Positions 1-10,163 of a DNA stretch of 64,000 nt are shown here, piece by piece. Numbering within the stretch: position 1 is the first letter of the stretch; each line of letters begins with the position of its first letter. Origin of the DNA: Costus lasius (taxonomy: Eukaryota; Streptophyta; Magnoliopsida; Zingiberales; Costaceae). The DNA is taken from positions 71,824,556 to 71,888,555 of the forward strand of contig CM050449.1 of assembly GCA_027563935.2 (NCBI GenBank). Reading direction: 5' to 3'. The notes under the pieces are model-generated. The model searched no databases, was not told the DNA's origin, and saw nothing but the letters and a program-made list of their open reading frames with translations. The position numbers and the translations under genes were made by a program.

Positions 1-92
1 GAAGATAAAAGACCGTTAAAATCCAACGCTAAATATCAAGCACGTAAAGCCTTCTGACGCGAAACCTCACTGTTCTGACTATCGTTGGAGCC

Positions 93-116
93 GTGTTGTA
101 CCCACTCAGTGGGCAC
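93..116 (+). other. Leader hairpin 1 of element A (CCCAC-TCA-GTGGG stem-loop)
   Basis: A 5-bp stem closes a TCA loop, flanked by GTGTTGTA on the left and GCAC on the right. A second copy with the same flanks and loop, but an A-T instead of a C-G middle pair, lies at 301-324. The same pair recurs in element B (21116-21139, 21326-21349) and element C (47911-47934, 48120-48143). A structural RNA role is an inference. Confidence 0.5.
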
Positions 117-300
117 ATCCATCTATCTTCAGACGGTGCGGGATTACACCTGCGTGTTACAGAGAAGGGATTTATCGCTTCTCATTGCTCAGCATAGCAC
201 GTGGTGGTCCAGGGAGTAGGTCAGGTCAGCTTGACCATGTAGGCTACATACTGAGCATATGTGAGCTATATGGAGGCAGCCATCTGAGGGATCAGAGACT

Positions 301-324
301 GTGTTGTACCAACTCAGTTGGCAC
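301..324 (+). other. Leader hairpin 2 of element A (CCAAC-TCA-GTTGG stem-loop)
   Basis: Second copy of the leader hairpin, with identical flanks and loop. The central stem pair is A-T rather than C-G, so both sides of the stem changed together relative to hairpin 1. Confidence 0.5.
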
Positions 325-630
325 AGTCTGCTGGATTGCCCAGATGAAGGGGAATCGCACGGGTTGGCGATTGGCAGGAATTGCCTACCAGAAATTAGTG
401 CTTGTACTCTCTATGCATCTTATCTCGCCTGAGCGGGACGCGGAGACTAAGTATGAAATCTGGATCCCATCTCACTAAAAGAGTGTTTACTCTTTCGGAC
501 TGTTTAATGGATTTTTCAGTCAGATAAAATAGTGAGAAAAAGAATCATTCTTAAGTCCTGATTGATTCTTAACATTGATACTGACCTTGCTGTTCTTGCA
601 TTGTTGTAGATTCCTGCAGCAACGAACACC

Positions 631-3373
631 ATGAACTTCAATGTGCGATCCCTACTGGAAAGGGAGAAGTTTGCTGGGCCAAACTTCTCAGACTGGTACG
701 GACACCTTAAGATTGTTCTTAAGGCAGAGAGGAAACTGTATGTCCTCGAGACGGCGATACCGCCTCAACCCGCTCTGAACGCCGCAAGGGCGGTTCGGGA
801 AGCCTATGAAAAGCATGTCAATGATAGCATTGATGTCGCTTGCCTGATGTTAGCGTCTATGACGCCACCGCTGCAGCGTCAGCATGAGGATATGTCTGCT
901 ATAGAAATTATAGCAAACCTCAAGATGTTGTATGCTGCACAGGCAAGGAATGAGCGCTATAACTTGACCAAGCTGTTCTTTCAGAGCAAACTGGCTGAAG
1001 GGAGTCCAGTGGGAGCTCATGTGCTCAAGATGATTGGGCACAAGGAGGCTCTAGAGAAACTAGGACACACCATCAATCAGGAGCTTGCTGTAGACATTAT
1101 TCTGCAGTCTCTACCGCCTTCTTTCGATGCGTTCATTATTAACTTTAATATGAACAAAATCGACTGTACCCCGGCAGAGTTGCTGAATATGCTCTTGACT
1201 ACAGAGGAAACTCTGAAGGGAAAGCCTTCATCCTCTATCTTAATGGTTCCTTCTAGGAACAAGAAGAAGGGGAAGAAGGGAAAAACCCTAGTCAAGAACT
1301 ACAACAAGGCGCTGAAACAAAAGGTTAAGCGGTCGAAGGAATACAGATGTTTCCACTGTGGCCAGTTGGGTCACTAGAAAAAGGACTGTAAAGCGCTCCA
1401 AGGAGACAAGAAGGGAAGCATCGCTTCTGGCTCAGGTATTTATGTGACTGAGGTCATGTTCTCTTCTTCTATATCATGGGTGTTGGACACTGCATGTGGA
1501 GTTCACATTTGTTCAAATGTACAGGAACTCAAGAGAAGAAGACAGGTGGAACAGCATGAGGTGGACCTACGAGTTGGAAACGGGGCACGGGTTGCTGCTG
1601 TTGCTGTAGGCACTTATTTCATTTCTCTACCATCTGGGCTTGTATTGGAACTAGACAATTGTTACTTTGTTCCTAGCATTACTAAAAATATTATCTCTAT
1701 TCCTGCTCTTGTCAGGAAAGGGTTTTTCCTTTGAATGCAATATTTCAAAGTGTGTTTTATCTTTTGATAATATTGTTTATGCCACTGGATCAATTAGCAA
1801 TGGGTTATTCATGTTGGACATGGAATGTTCTATACAGTAGATTGATATTAAGAAAGCCAAGTATGCTGATGACAGCACCTTGCTATGGCATAGTCGTTTA
1901 GGCCATATTAACAAGAAACGCATTAAGCGGTTGCATGATCATGGACTGCTGGGATCATTCTCCTATGAGGAGATTGATACATGTAAAGCTTGTTTAATGG
2001 GCAAAATGACGAAGTCACCTTTTCCTAATAAAGGTCAAAGGGCTTCAGGTTTACTTGACCTTATACACAGTGATGTGTGTGGGCCATTTAGTAAACATGC
2101 CAGAGGTGGCTATCAGTACTTCATTACCTTTACTGATGATTTCAGTAGGTATGGGTATGTCTATTTAATGAGACATAAAAGTGAATCTTTTGACAAGTTC
2201 AAAGAGTTCAAGAATGAAGTACAAAATCAGCTAGGCCGAAATATCAAGACACTTTGTTCTGATCGAGGTGGAGAATACCTAAGTCATGCGTTTACTGACT
2301 ATCTGAAGGAGTGTGGGATTATCTCACAGCTCACTCCGCCAGGAACACCGCAATGGAATGGTGTGTCCGAGAGGAGAAATAGAACGTTACTTGATATGGT
2401 TCGTTCGATGATGAGTCAGGCTACTCTACCTTACTCCTTTTGGGGATTTGCACTGGAGACAGCTGCAAAGATACTAAACCGAGTGCCATCCAAGGCAGTT
2501 TCAAAGACCCCATATGAATTATGGTATGGGAAACAGCCTAGCTTGACATTTATCAAGATCTGGGGTTGCGAGGCTTATGTCAAAAAGCTCGCCTCTGGGA
2601 AACTAGAGAGCAGATCTGACAAATGCATCTTTGTCGGTTACCCTAAGGAAACTAAGGGTTATTATTTCTATGATCCCAAAGAGAACAAGGTATTTGTTGC
2701 TCGGACGGGCATTTTTCTTGAGAAGGAGTTTCTTCTGCAAGAAGCCAGTGGGAGAGAAATAAAGCTGGATGAGAATCCAGAGGAAGGACAAAGTAGTCAA
2801 GCACAGTTGGATGAGCCTGAGCCGGTAGAACAGGTTATTGAACAACCTGAGGCTCAGATATCACGGGAACCGCGAAGATCGGGAAGGATTCGTCGACAGC
2901 CTGAGCGCTATGACGGAGTCTACATCATTGATCATGATGAACCCCTCACTTATGCGGATGCGGTCAGTGGACCGGACTCAGCTAGATGGCTTGAAGCTAT
3001 GCGAGCCGAGATGGACTCCATGTCAGATAACCAAGTTTGGGATTTGGTTGATCCGCCTCCGGGAGTTATCCCTATAGGCTGTAAGTGGATCTTCAAGAAG
3101 AAGATTGACATGGATGGTAACGTGGTTACCTATAAAGGCAGGCTAGTTGCGAAAGGTTTCAAGCAAATCTACGGGATAGATTATGATGAAACTTTCTCTC
3201 CTGTAGCCATGTTTAAGTCTATTCGGATTCTTTTCGCGATAGCAGCATATTATGATTATGAGATCTGGCAAATGGATGTGAAGACCGCTTTCCTTAATGG
3301 AAAATTGGATGAGGATGTGTATATGACACAACCGGAAGGTTTCACTAATCCATCAGATCGTCATAAGATATGC
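631..3373 (+). pseudogene. gag-pol: Element A gag-pol, 5' part (Gag, protease, integrase, start of reverse transcriptase)
   Basis: The frame opens at ATG 631 and matches element C's polyprotein: a UBN2-type Gag, a CCHC zinc knuckle (near 1347-1390), a protease LDTACG motif near 1486, the integrase HHCC and DDE core (about 1885-2400), and the start of a copia reverse transcriptase. It is broken by TAG at 1375-1377, where C has a Trp codon, by an extra T near 1725 that shifts the frame, and by TAG near 1840. The frame then runs to 3373, where composite K interrupts it. In the second integrase motif the usual Arg is Cys (LCSDRGG). Non-functional. Confidence 0.93.
3369..3373 (+). repeat. Left target-site duplication of composite K (tatgc)
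   Basis: The same 5 bases follow the right end of K at 14366-14370. Element C has a single uninterrupted copy at the matching place (near 51187), which shows that K inserted here. Confidence 0.92.
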
Positions 3374-3548
3374 TGTTACGACCCGCTTAGTAAGCAAACT
3401 ATTTGTTAACTTGGTGAGCCAATTTGCAACGTGGTTCAATCTATTAAAATGCTTAAGCCCAAGTTAACAATAGCAAGCTCACTAAGCCTTATAAACCACA
3501 TAATAGTTTCTCCCACTTGCAATGTGGGACTATACTCGGGGTATTACA
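3374..3548 (-). repeat. TRIM LTR (3' LTR in element orientation)
   Basis: This 175-bp repeat has TG...CA ends and is identical by eye to 3726-3900. It contains a short inverted repeat, CCCAC with GTGGG (near 3512-3528). Its outer end abuts the target duplication tatgc. Confidence 0.93.
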
Positions 3549-3560
3549 ATCTCCCCCACT
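3549..3560 (-). other. TRIM polypurine tract
   Basis: On the minus strand AGTGGGGGAGAT lies directly before the 3' LTR, the normal site of plus-strand priming. Confidence 0.85.
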
Positions 3561-3711
3561 TAAGACTTGACGTCCTCGTCAAGCCCAAACCTTAACACAT
3601 GCCCAAGAATCATCCCTTAGTCGGTAGCATGTGAGGTCAGCCCAAAGGTGACTCCACCATCCTCAGTAGCCCTTTCCTATTGGCCTCTCACCATGCTTAG
3701 GACTAAGTTTT

Positions 3712-3723
3712 GCTCTGATACCA
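3712..3723 (-). other. TRIM primer-binding site (initiator Met tRNA type)
   Basis: On the minus strand TGGTATCAGAGC lies two bases downstream of the 5' LTR end. Confidence 0.9.
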
Positions 3724-3725
3724 TT

Positions 3726-3900
3726 TGTTACGACCCGCTTAGTAAGCAAACTATTTGTTAACTTGGTGAGCCAATTTGCAACGTGGTTCAATCTATTAAA
3801 ATGCTTAAGCCCAAGTTAACAATAGCAAGCTCACTAAGCCTTATAAACCACATAATAGTTTCTCCCACTTGCAATGTGGGACTATACTCGGGGTATTACA
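3726..3900 (-). repeat. TRIM LTR (5' LTR in element orientation)
   Basis: This 175-bp repeat is identical by eye to 3374-3548. Its CA terminus is joined directly to TTGGG (3901-3905), the reverse complement of the CCCAA found at 5046-5050. Confidence 0.93.
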
Positions 3901-5045
3901 TTGGGAGAACGAGTGATATAAGACGCAAAGTGCCATGTCTTGGTCGGACAGGGGCCACCTCTTGATGTCATCACTCTTAGACGCTTAGATTTTTGTGATT
4001 ATGGGGTGGTGTAGATCAAGGTATCACATCTTGACCAGGTGGTGATTACCTCTTGAGTCTACACACTGTCCATGTATATATGTTGCATGTGATTTGCAGG
4101 CTTCTCCCAGTGCTTAGGCCAAAGCCGGGTTGGACCATAATGGTCACTACTGATTATGCTGGACAACTAGGTCAATTAAGTGGTTGGTGTGTTTAGTTGG
4201 TTTAGAGTATGACTCTAGAACCTTGGTTACTCTTTGGTGACAATGACGTCTTAGCAGTTTACACCTGATTGTTTTATATGAGTTCTGTCCTTTAATTTTG
4301 TTATATGTTGACATGATATTCTGTTAAATGTTTTTAAAATAATCTGCATGTATTTTTGAGTGTATGTTATGGATGGTCGTTTGAGACTATCCACTCACTG
4401 GGCTGTGTAGCTCACTCCCTCACTATTTTCAGGTATAGAGCAGGGGCGCATTTCTTGAGTTAGCGTTGATATGGATATTATGCTGGTTAATGTATAAGAC
4501 TTTTGTGCTTAATTAACTGGGGCCGGTTGTAGCCGAATTATGTGAACTTGTGTTGCCGGTTGTGGCAGTTTTAAGTTTTGAAGTTTTGATTTTTGTGTCA
4601 CCGCGGGCTTTGGCCTGGTTTCGGTGTTTGGTATTATTCATGTTAGTTTCACGAGTTTATAGAATCGATTTTGTGGCTTTGCTTTGAATTTCGAGTCGAC
4701 TCATGTTTTTACAATCGGATTTGATATAAATGTGAACTTGCATATGTCTAGTGCAAGTATTGCCTGGTGGCAGGTACCTTTATGTGATTTATGGATTTTA
4801 CGGATTTTATGTGGTTTTGATATAACTGTTGACTTGCATATGTCTAGTGCAAGTATTGCGTGGTGGCAGGTACATTTCTGAAATTGTGTTTTCGCTGAGA
4901 TTCTATGTATGGATTCTCGAAAATTTTCAGATCGTGTTTTCTTGAACTTGGTTTTACCTAGCATGTGAATCGATCTTGTATGATAACATCCTGTTTCTCT
5001 ATGACTTGTGTTACTTGTTTGGGGTTAAGATAACGGGATGTGACA
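3901..5045 (-). repeat. Inverted 1145-bp segment of the K gypsy LTR
   Basis: This is the reverse complement of 11512-12656 in the other LTR, with only a few substitutions and exactly equal length. It runs from TTGGG next to the TRIM to the gypsy LTR terminus TGTGACA, which is joined directly to CCCAA (5046-5050). In the intact LTR the CCCAA occurs once (12652-12656); here it flanks the segment in inverted form, as an integration duplication would. The segment contains a tandem duplication of about 100 bp (near 4726-4875). Confidence 0.92.
4726..4875 (+). repeat. Two-copy tandem duplication inside the K LTR (about 100-bp period)
   Basis: Near-identical blocks containing GCATATGTCTAGTGCAAG followed by GTGGCAGGTAC occur near 4740-4782 and 4833-4873, with similar flanks. 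The same pair lies in the other LTR near 11685-11830. Confidence 0.75.
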
Positions 5046-6759
5046 CCCAAAGGGTTCCTTAACTGGACAACACCAGACACATCTTATATCTTATTTCACA
5101 AAAGTGGACTCCTAAGTGTCAACTAAACTCTAGGATAGTCATTTTTATCACAATAATCACATCAGGCAGGCTGAACAACAACCCCCTCACATATCACAAT
5201 ACAGGGCTGAAATCTCCAACCCATAACATATCACATATAGACTATCCCCTTGAGTACACAGTTACACTTAGCCTTAGTCCTAACCATTCCATGTCCACAA
5301 CACATATTATTCGAAAATCACATAACCACATAATATTCGAAAATCACATAACCACATAATATTCAAAAATCACATAATCACATAATATTCAAAAATCACA
5401 TAATCACATAGTAGTGTAGTCCTTAGGTTTCATGCTGATTATTTCAGTCTAACCTTGCTATGTTATCACCCAAGTTATCAATCAATATTTCATGTCATTA
5501 CTTTCTGCATACACCATTCAATTAAAAATACATAATAATATAGAAAATTCACTAAATTTCGTTCACAATTAACATAAATGCATAATATCCCATATTCATA
5601 GTTTTCTACTAGTTCTAATAACAAAAGACAGAAATACCCCCAGTTCAAAGTTTAAGTCATACAAGAAAAGTTATCCAAAAATTTCATAAAAATATTCATT
5701 ACGTCCCTCATGATCCCTAGATTCGTAATTTCAAGTTTTCCCCAATTTTAACTAGGAAATTTACCGAATTACCCCTAGGTCAATTTCAGTCAACAGAAAC
5801 TTTTATTTCTAAAAATTCCCAAAAAAATACAGTAGAATCCTCATATGCCTAATTTCATGAATATCAAGTTTTCCCCAATTTTTACCCATGCATTTGGACG
5901 TAACTTCATGAAGAAGGGTCGAAATTCTCCTTCAAGCCCTAATTTTCATGCAATTGAAATTCTAAAGCTACATACATGTTTAATCAAGGTCCAATTTAGG
6001 ATTAAGAGTCTTAAAAACGAAAAGCCCTAATTTTCATGCAAGCTAGGGTTTCGAAAATTTGGAAAGGAAAACAAGGAAAACATGTACAATTGAAATTAAG
6101 AGATCATGCCATACTCCTATGCATTAATCTTCTCTAAAACAAGCAATGCATCCAATTTTCGTGAACTAGGTGAAGGAGAACATCCACTCACTTTGAACCG
6201 TGAACACCAAGATGAAGATCTCTCCAAAAATTCGTCTAAAGCCTTGAAGTTCCACCAAATATCGCCACCAATGGAAGAGAAACACCACCAAACACCAAAG
6301 ACGCCGGCCAAGGGAAGAAAGGAAGAGGAAGAAATTTCGCCTCCAAGCCTCCAAGAATCGCCCTAAGGTTTCTTCCAAGCCAAAAAAAACGCCAATTCTC
6401 CTACCCTAGCCGAAATTACCAACTTGAATTTTCGGTTTTTAAATTTTAAACCCGCTAACCAATTAATTCAAATAGGGTTTAACCCACTAACTAATTAATT
6501 CAAATTTTAAACCCAAAACCCATAGTTAACTAATTAATTTAACCATTAACTAACAATTAACCATTCACTTAAACGAAAATCCAATAAGGATTTAATTAAT
6601 ATCCAATAAGGTCTAATTAATTAACCAATAAGCTCTAATTAAATAACTTAAAATTAACAACCAATAATTTTATTTAAATCAGAATAAAATATCACAGCCA
6701 ATGATTTTATTTAAATCAAAAATAGTACTTACCATGACTTAAGATCCTTGGATCTTACA
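5046..6759 (-). repeat. K gypsy 3' LTR, non-inverted remainder (1714 bp)
   Basis: Matches 12652-14365 at the same length with roughly ten substitutions by eye. It ends ...GATCTTACA at 6759 next to the polypurine tract. Together with the inverted segment (counting CCCAA once) it rebuilds a 2854-bp LTR, the same length as the 5' LTR. It is AT-rich apart from a 5840-6370 stretch of short open frames that recur identically in the other LTR and look like no known protein. Confidence 0.92.
5308..5410 (+). repeat. 26-bp tandem repeat, four copies, in the K LTR
   Basis: The unit begins TATTC(G/A)AAAATCACATAA. The four copies start at 5308, 5334, 5360 and 5386, with only C/T and G/A variants. The array is duplicated in the other LTR at 12914-13016. 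Confidence 0.88.
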
Positions 6760-6778
6760 TCCCTCCCTCCTTATAAAG
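6760..6778 (-). other. K gypsy polypurine tract
   Basis: On the minus strand a purine run (AAGGAGGGAGGGA) directly precedes the 3' LTR start TGTAAGATCC. Confidence 0.85.
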
Positions 6779-6788
6779 CTTTAGTCCT

Positions 6789-9731
6789 CTAAAGCTCAAC
6801 ATTCATATCATCAAAAAGATAAGCATAAAACTTCCTCATATCAGCTTCAGTCTCCCAAGTCGCCTCCTCAACCGACTGATTTCCCCAGATAACCTTTACC
6901 AAAGGTATAGACTTATTCCTCAGAACCTTATCCTTTCTATCCTCAATCCGGAGAGGTTTTTCCTCAAAAGTCAAATCACTCTGAATCTGAAGAGGTTCCA
7001 ATTCCAATACATGAGATGGATCAGGATGATATTTCCTCAAAGCAGAAACATGGAACACATTATGCACATGATCCATAGCAGGAGGTAAAGCTAACTTGTA
7101 AGCCACTGGACCAACTCTCTCAATAATGTCAAAAGGGCCTACAAATCTAGGGCTCAACTTGCCCTTTTTGCCAAACCTCATAACACCCTTAGTAGGTGAC
7201 ACCTTTAAGAAAACATGATCCCCTACCATAAACTCCAAGGAACGACGACGGTCATCAGCATAACTCTTCTGCCTGTCCCGAGCAATCTTCAGTTTATCCT
7301 GAATCTCTCTGACCTTATCAGTAGTTTCCTGTACTGCATCAGATCTCAAAATCAATCTATCACCAGTCTCCTCCCAACACAAGGGAGTCCTACACCTTCT
7401 TCCATACAAAGCCTCATAAGGAGCCATCTGAATACTGGAGTGGAAACTATTATTATAAGTGAACTCTATCAAAGATAGATCCCGGTTCCACTCAGAACTC
7501 CAATCAACCACATAAGCTCTCAACAGGTCTTCTAGAGTCTGTATAGTACGCTCCGTCTGGCCATCAGACTGAGGATGGTATGCTGTACTAAAACTCAACT
7601 TAGTACCCAAACCCTCCTGTAAGCTCTTCCAAAACCTGGACAGAAACCGAGAGTCCCTATCAGACACAATATCAACAGGCACTCCATGCAGTCTGACTAT
7701 CTCATCAATATACAATCTAGCCAGTCTCTCTAAAGGATAAGTCATCTTGATCGGGAGAAAGTGGGCTGATTTAGTGAGTCTATCAACAATCACCCAAATA
7801 GCATCATGTCCCAATCTGGTTCTGGGCAAACCACACACAAAGTCCATACTGATGCATTCCCACTTCCACTCAGGAATAGGAAGGGGCTGCAACAAACCAC
7901 CAGGCTTCTGGTGTTCAGCCTTTACCGTCTGACAGGTTAAACACCTAGAGACAAAATCAATTACCTCTTTCTTCATACCCGGCCACCAAAAGCTTTTCTT
8001 GAGGTCCTGATACATCTTAGTTACACCAGGATGTAGAGAATATTTGGAGTTATGGCTGTCCTCCAATATTTCTTTCCTCAAGCTCGGTTCCTCAGGGACA
8101 CACACCCTTCCACGGAACCGAAGAACACCATCATCAGACAAGCTAAAATCCTGAACTACGCCTGTAACCAAACTATCCCTGATCTGAATTAATTTCGGAT
8201 CCACAGATTGCTGATCTCTGATCTTCTGCAACAAAGCAGACTGTACTCTGAGGAAAGCCACATATCCAGACTGAACTTTAGGAGAAACACTGATCCTGAG
8301 ATCTCTGAACTCCTGTAGTAACTGCCACTCACTGACCCGTAGTGCCGCTACTGAAGTTACTGGATGTCTGCTCAGTGCATCAGCCACTACATTGGCCTTT
8401 CCAGCCTGATACTGAATAGAGAAGTCATAGTCTTTGATCAACTCCATCCATCTTCTTTGTCTCATGTTCAACTCCTTCTGAGTGAAGATGTACTTGAGAC
8501 TCTGGTGGTCAGTGAACAGATCAAACTCTTGACCCAACAAATAGTGACGCCATATCATCAGAGCAAAGACTACGGCCGTCAACTCTAAGTCATGAGTAGG
8601 GTAGTTCAACTCATACTCCTTCAGTTGTCTCGAAGCATAGGCTACCACAGAACCCTTCTGCATAAAGACACAACCCAACCCTTTGCCTGAAGCATCCGTA
8701 TAAACAGTAAACCTTTCCCCATCACTAGGAATAATGAGGATCGGTGTACTAGTCAACCTTCTCTTCAGCTCTTGAAAGCTTTCTTCACACTTGTCATCCC
8801 AACTAAACTTGGCCTCCTTTCTGGTCAATTTAGTTAAAGGACCCGCCAGCTTGGAGAATCCCTCAACAAATCTCTGGTAGTAACCTGCTAATCCCAGGAA
8901 ACTTCTGATCTCAGTAGCACTAGTCGGTCTTCCCCAATCAAGGATGGCTTGCACTTTAACTGGATCCACAGACACCCCCTGACCAGAAATCACATGCCCA
9001 AGGAAGCTGATCTTTTCTAGCCAAAACTCACACTTACTAGCCTTGGCATATAATCGGTTCTTCCTCAGGATCTCCAGCACTATGCGCAAGTCACTGACAT
9101 GATCCGAAGTAGTCCGACAGTACACCAAGATATCATCTATGAAGACTACCACGCATGAATCAAGTAATTCATGAAATACCCTGTTCATCAAATCCATGAA
9201 GACAGCAGGTGCATTCGTCAGTCCAAAAGGCATAACAAGAAATTCAAAATACCCATACCTAGTCCTGAAAGCAGTCTTAAATATATCCTCATCCTTGACC
9301 CTAAGCTGGTAATACCCTGATCTCAGATCAATCTTAGAGAACATTGTAGCTCCCTGTAATTGATCAAATAGATCATCAATTCTGGGAAGAGGATACCTAT
9401 TCTTGATAGTCACTTGGTTCAGTTGCCTGTAGTCTATACACATCCTCAGGGTTCCATCCTTCTTCTTTACGAACAGCACTGGTGCTCCCCAGGGAGAAGC
9501 ACTAGGCCGGATGTAACCTTTTTCCAGCAATTCCTCCAGTTGTTTCTTAAGTTCGGCCAACTCTGAGGTAGCCATGCGGTAAGGAGCTCTGGAGATAGGT
9601 GCAGTACCTGGCACCAACTCAATGCCAAACTCTACTTCTCGTATTGGTGGCAAGCCTGAAAATTCCTCAGAGAACACATCAGGAAACTCTTTCACCACCG
9701 CCATCTGAGTCAAATCAGGAGTAGAATCATC
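6789..9731 (-). CDS. pol: K gypsy pol: reverse transcriptase, RNase H, integrase, chromodomain
   Basis: The stop-free frame (first Met at 9713, 974 codons) copies retroelement RNA into DNA and integrates it. In order it carries a Ty3/gypsy RT with the catalytic FIDD motif near residue 190, RNase H (TDASGKG near 345), the integrase zinc-binding HHCC region, the integrase core with the three acidic residues (VDRLTKS, SDRDSRF, DGQTERT) and a C-terminal chromodomain ending near [11 protein letters not shown]. The chromodomain marks a chromovirus, and with the 2.85-kb LTR suggests Tekay/Del. Upstream, a single TAG (9732-9734) separates it in frame from the protease, so it is probably the end of a once-continuous Gag-Pol. 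The visible enzyme part has no internal stop. Confidence 0.93.
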   Translation of the reverse strand, partial: DDSTPDLTQMAVVKEFPDVFSEEFSGLPPIREVEFGIELVPGTAPISRAPYRMATSELAELKKQLEELLEKGYIRPSASPWGAPVLFVKKKDGTLRMCIDYRQLNQVTIKNRYPLPRIDDLFDQLQGATMFSKIDLRSGYYQLRVKDEDIFKTAFRTRYGYFEFLVMPFGLTNAPAVFMDLMNRVFHELLDSCVVVFIDDILVYCRTTSDHVSDLRIVLEILRKNRLYAKASKCEFWLEKISFLGHVISGQGVSVDPVKVQAILDWGRPTSATEIRSFLGLAGYYQRFVEGFSKLAGPLTKLTRKEAKFSWDDKCEESFQELKRRLTSTPILIIPSDGERFTVYTDASGKGLGCVFMQKGSVVAYASRQLKEYELNYPTHDLELTAVVFALMIWRHYLLGQEFDLFTDHQSLKYIFTQKELNMRQRRWMELIKDYDFSIQYQAGKANVVADALSRHPVTSVAALRVSEWQLLQEFRDLRISVSPKVQSGYVAFLRVQSALLQKIRDQQSVDPKLIQIRDSLVTGVVQDFSLSDDGVLRFRGRVCVPEEPSLRKEILEDSHNSKYSLHPGVTKMYQDLKKSFWWPGMKKEVIDFVSRCLTCQTVKAEHQKPGGLLQPLPIPEWKWECISMDFVCGLPRTRLGHDAIWVIVDRLTKSAHFLPIKMTYPLERLARLYIDEIVRLHGVPVDIVSDRDSRFLSRFWKSLQEGLGTKLSFSTAYHPQSDGQTERTIQTLEDLLRAYVVDWSSEWNRDLSLIEFTYNNSFHSSIQMAPYEALYGRRCRTPLCWEETGDRLILRSDAVQETTDKVREIQDKLKIARDRQKSYADDRRRSLEFMVGDHVFLKVSPTKGVMRFGKKGKLSPRFVGPFDIIERVGPVAYKLALPPAMDHVHNVFHVSALRKYHPDPSHVLELEPLQIQSDLTFEEKPLRIEDRKDKVLRNKSIPLVKVIWGNQSVEEATWETEADMRKFYAYLFDDMNVEL

Positions 9732-10163
9732 CTACACCTTAACATGCGCAAGATAACCCTTGCACCCACTAGCAAGTAACTTCCTGGCCTGCAGGAAAGA
9801 TATCACATGTGGTCCTTGGTCTGATACTAGACCTCTCACAAAAAGCCGATTCCCATCTAGCAGATTCAAGGTGATTACTTTCTCAAAGCAATCCACAGTG
9901 GCATGATGTGAGGATAACCAATCCATACCTAGGATGACATCATAATCTTGCATATCTAAGAGGATTAGATCTACAAGAAACTCATACCCCTCTACATGCA
10001 CTACACAATCAGCATAAACAGTGTCTGTAGATAATGATTTTCCTAAGGGAGTACTCACAGACACAACATAATTCATCACCTTAGGCAATACAGGTAAACA
10101 TGCAGCAAATCTAACAGATACAAAAGATAAATTTGCACCAGGGTCAAATAAAATGCGAGCTAA
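9732..10163 (-). pseudogene. K gypsy protease region
   Basis: Same frame as the downstream pol and the upstream gag. An LFDPGA motif (near 10145) is the aspartic protease active site in the form common in plant gypsy elements. It is followed by a retropepsin-like stretch with VILGMDWLSS near 9920. The region is bounded by TAG at 10164-10166 and TAG at 9732-9734. The second is consistent with a CAG-to-TAG change. Confidence 0.85.

Larger units (their letters stand above)
1..630 (+). other. Element A, 3' part of the untranslated leader
   Basis: No convincing protein is encoded. The stretch aligns base for base with the leader of element C from about 47818 to 48450 and with that of B (about 21020-21653). 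Short open frames here are not supported as genes. It carries two copies of a small hairpin (93-116 and 301-324) with the same TCA loop and a covarying stem; see the separate entries. Confidence 0.85.
3374..3900 (-). mobile_element. TRIM (terminal-repeat retrotransposon in miniature), 527 bp
   Basis: Two 175-bp direct repeats (3374-3548, 3726-3900), identical by eye, flank a 177-bp non-coding middle. On the minus strand the 5' LTR is followed after two bases by TGGTATCAGAGC (3712-3723), the initiator-Met primer-binding site. The polypurine tract AGTGGGGGAGAT (3549-3560) abuts the other LTR. Termini are TGTAATACC...GTAACA on the minus strand. It encodes no protein, so it needs another element's enzymes. 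Its PBS and its TGTAA start are shared with the adjoining gypsy element, a plausible helper (inference). Confidence 0.93.

Noticed and set aside
185..478. Open frame in the leader of A (related frames at 21010-21279 in B and 47970-48296 in C) as a leader protein
   Set aside because: The frame is not kept between A, B and C, and insertions change the reading frame. The conserved parts are hairpins rather than codons.
3374..5050. Ordinary TRIM insertion into the gypsy LTR followed by a later chromosomal inversion
   Set aside because: This would need both inversion breakpoints to fall by chance exactly on element termini (the gypsy LTR end and the TRIM end). Mixed-end integration gives the same structure directly. 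It is kept as the alternative to test.
5308..5410. CRISPR-like array
   Set aside because: The units are directly adjacent with no spacers, and the DNA is plant repeat sequence.
6106..6366. 86-codon open frame, also at 13712-13972, as a small gene
   Set aside because: It lies inside the K LTR in both copies, overlaps equally long frames on the other strand and resembles no known protein. The duplication is explained by the LTR.
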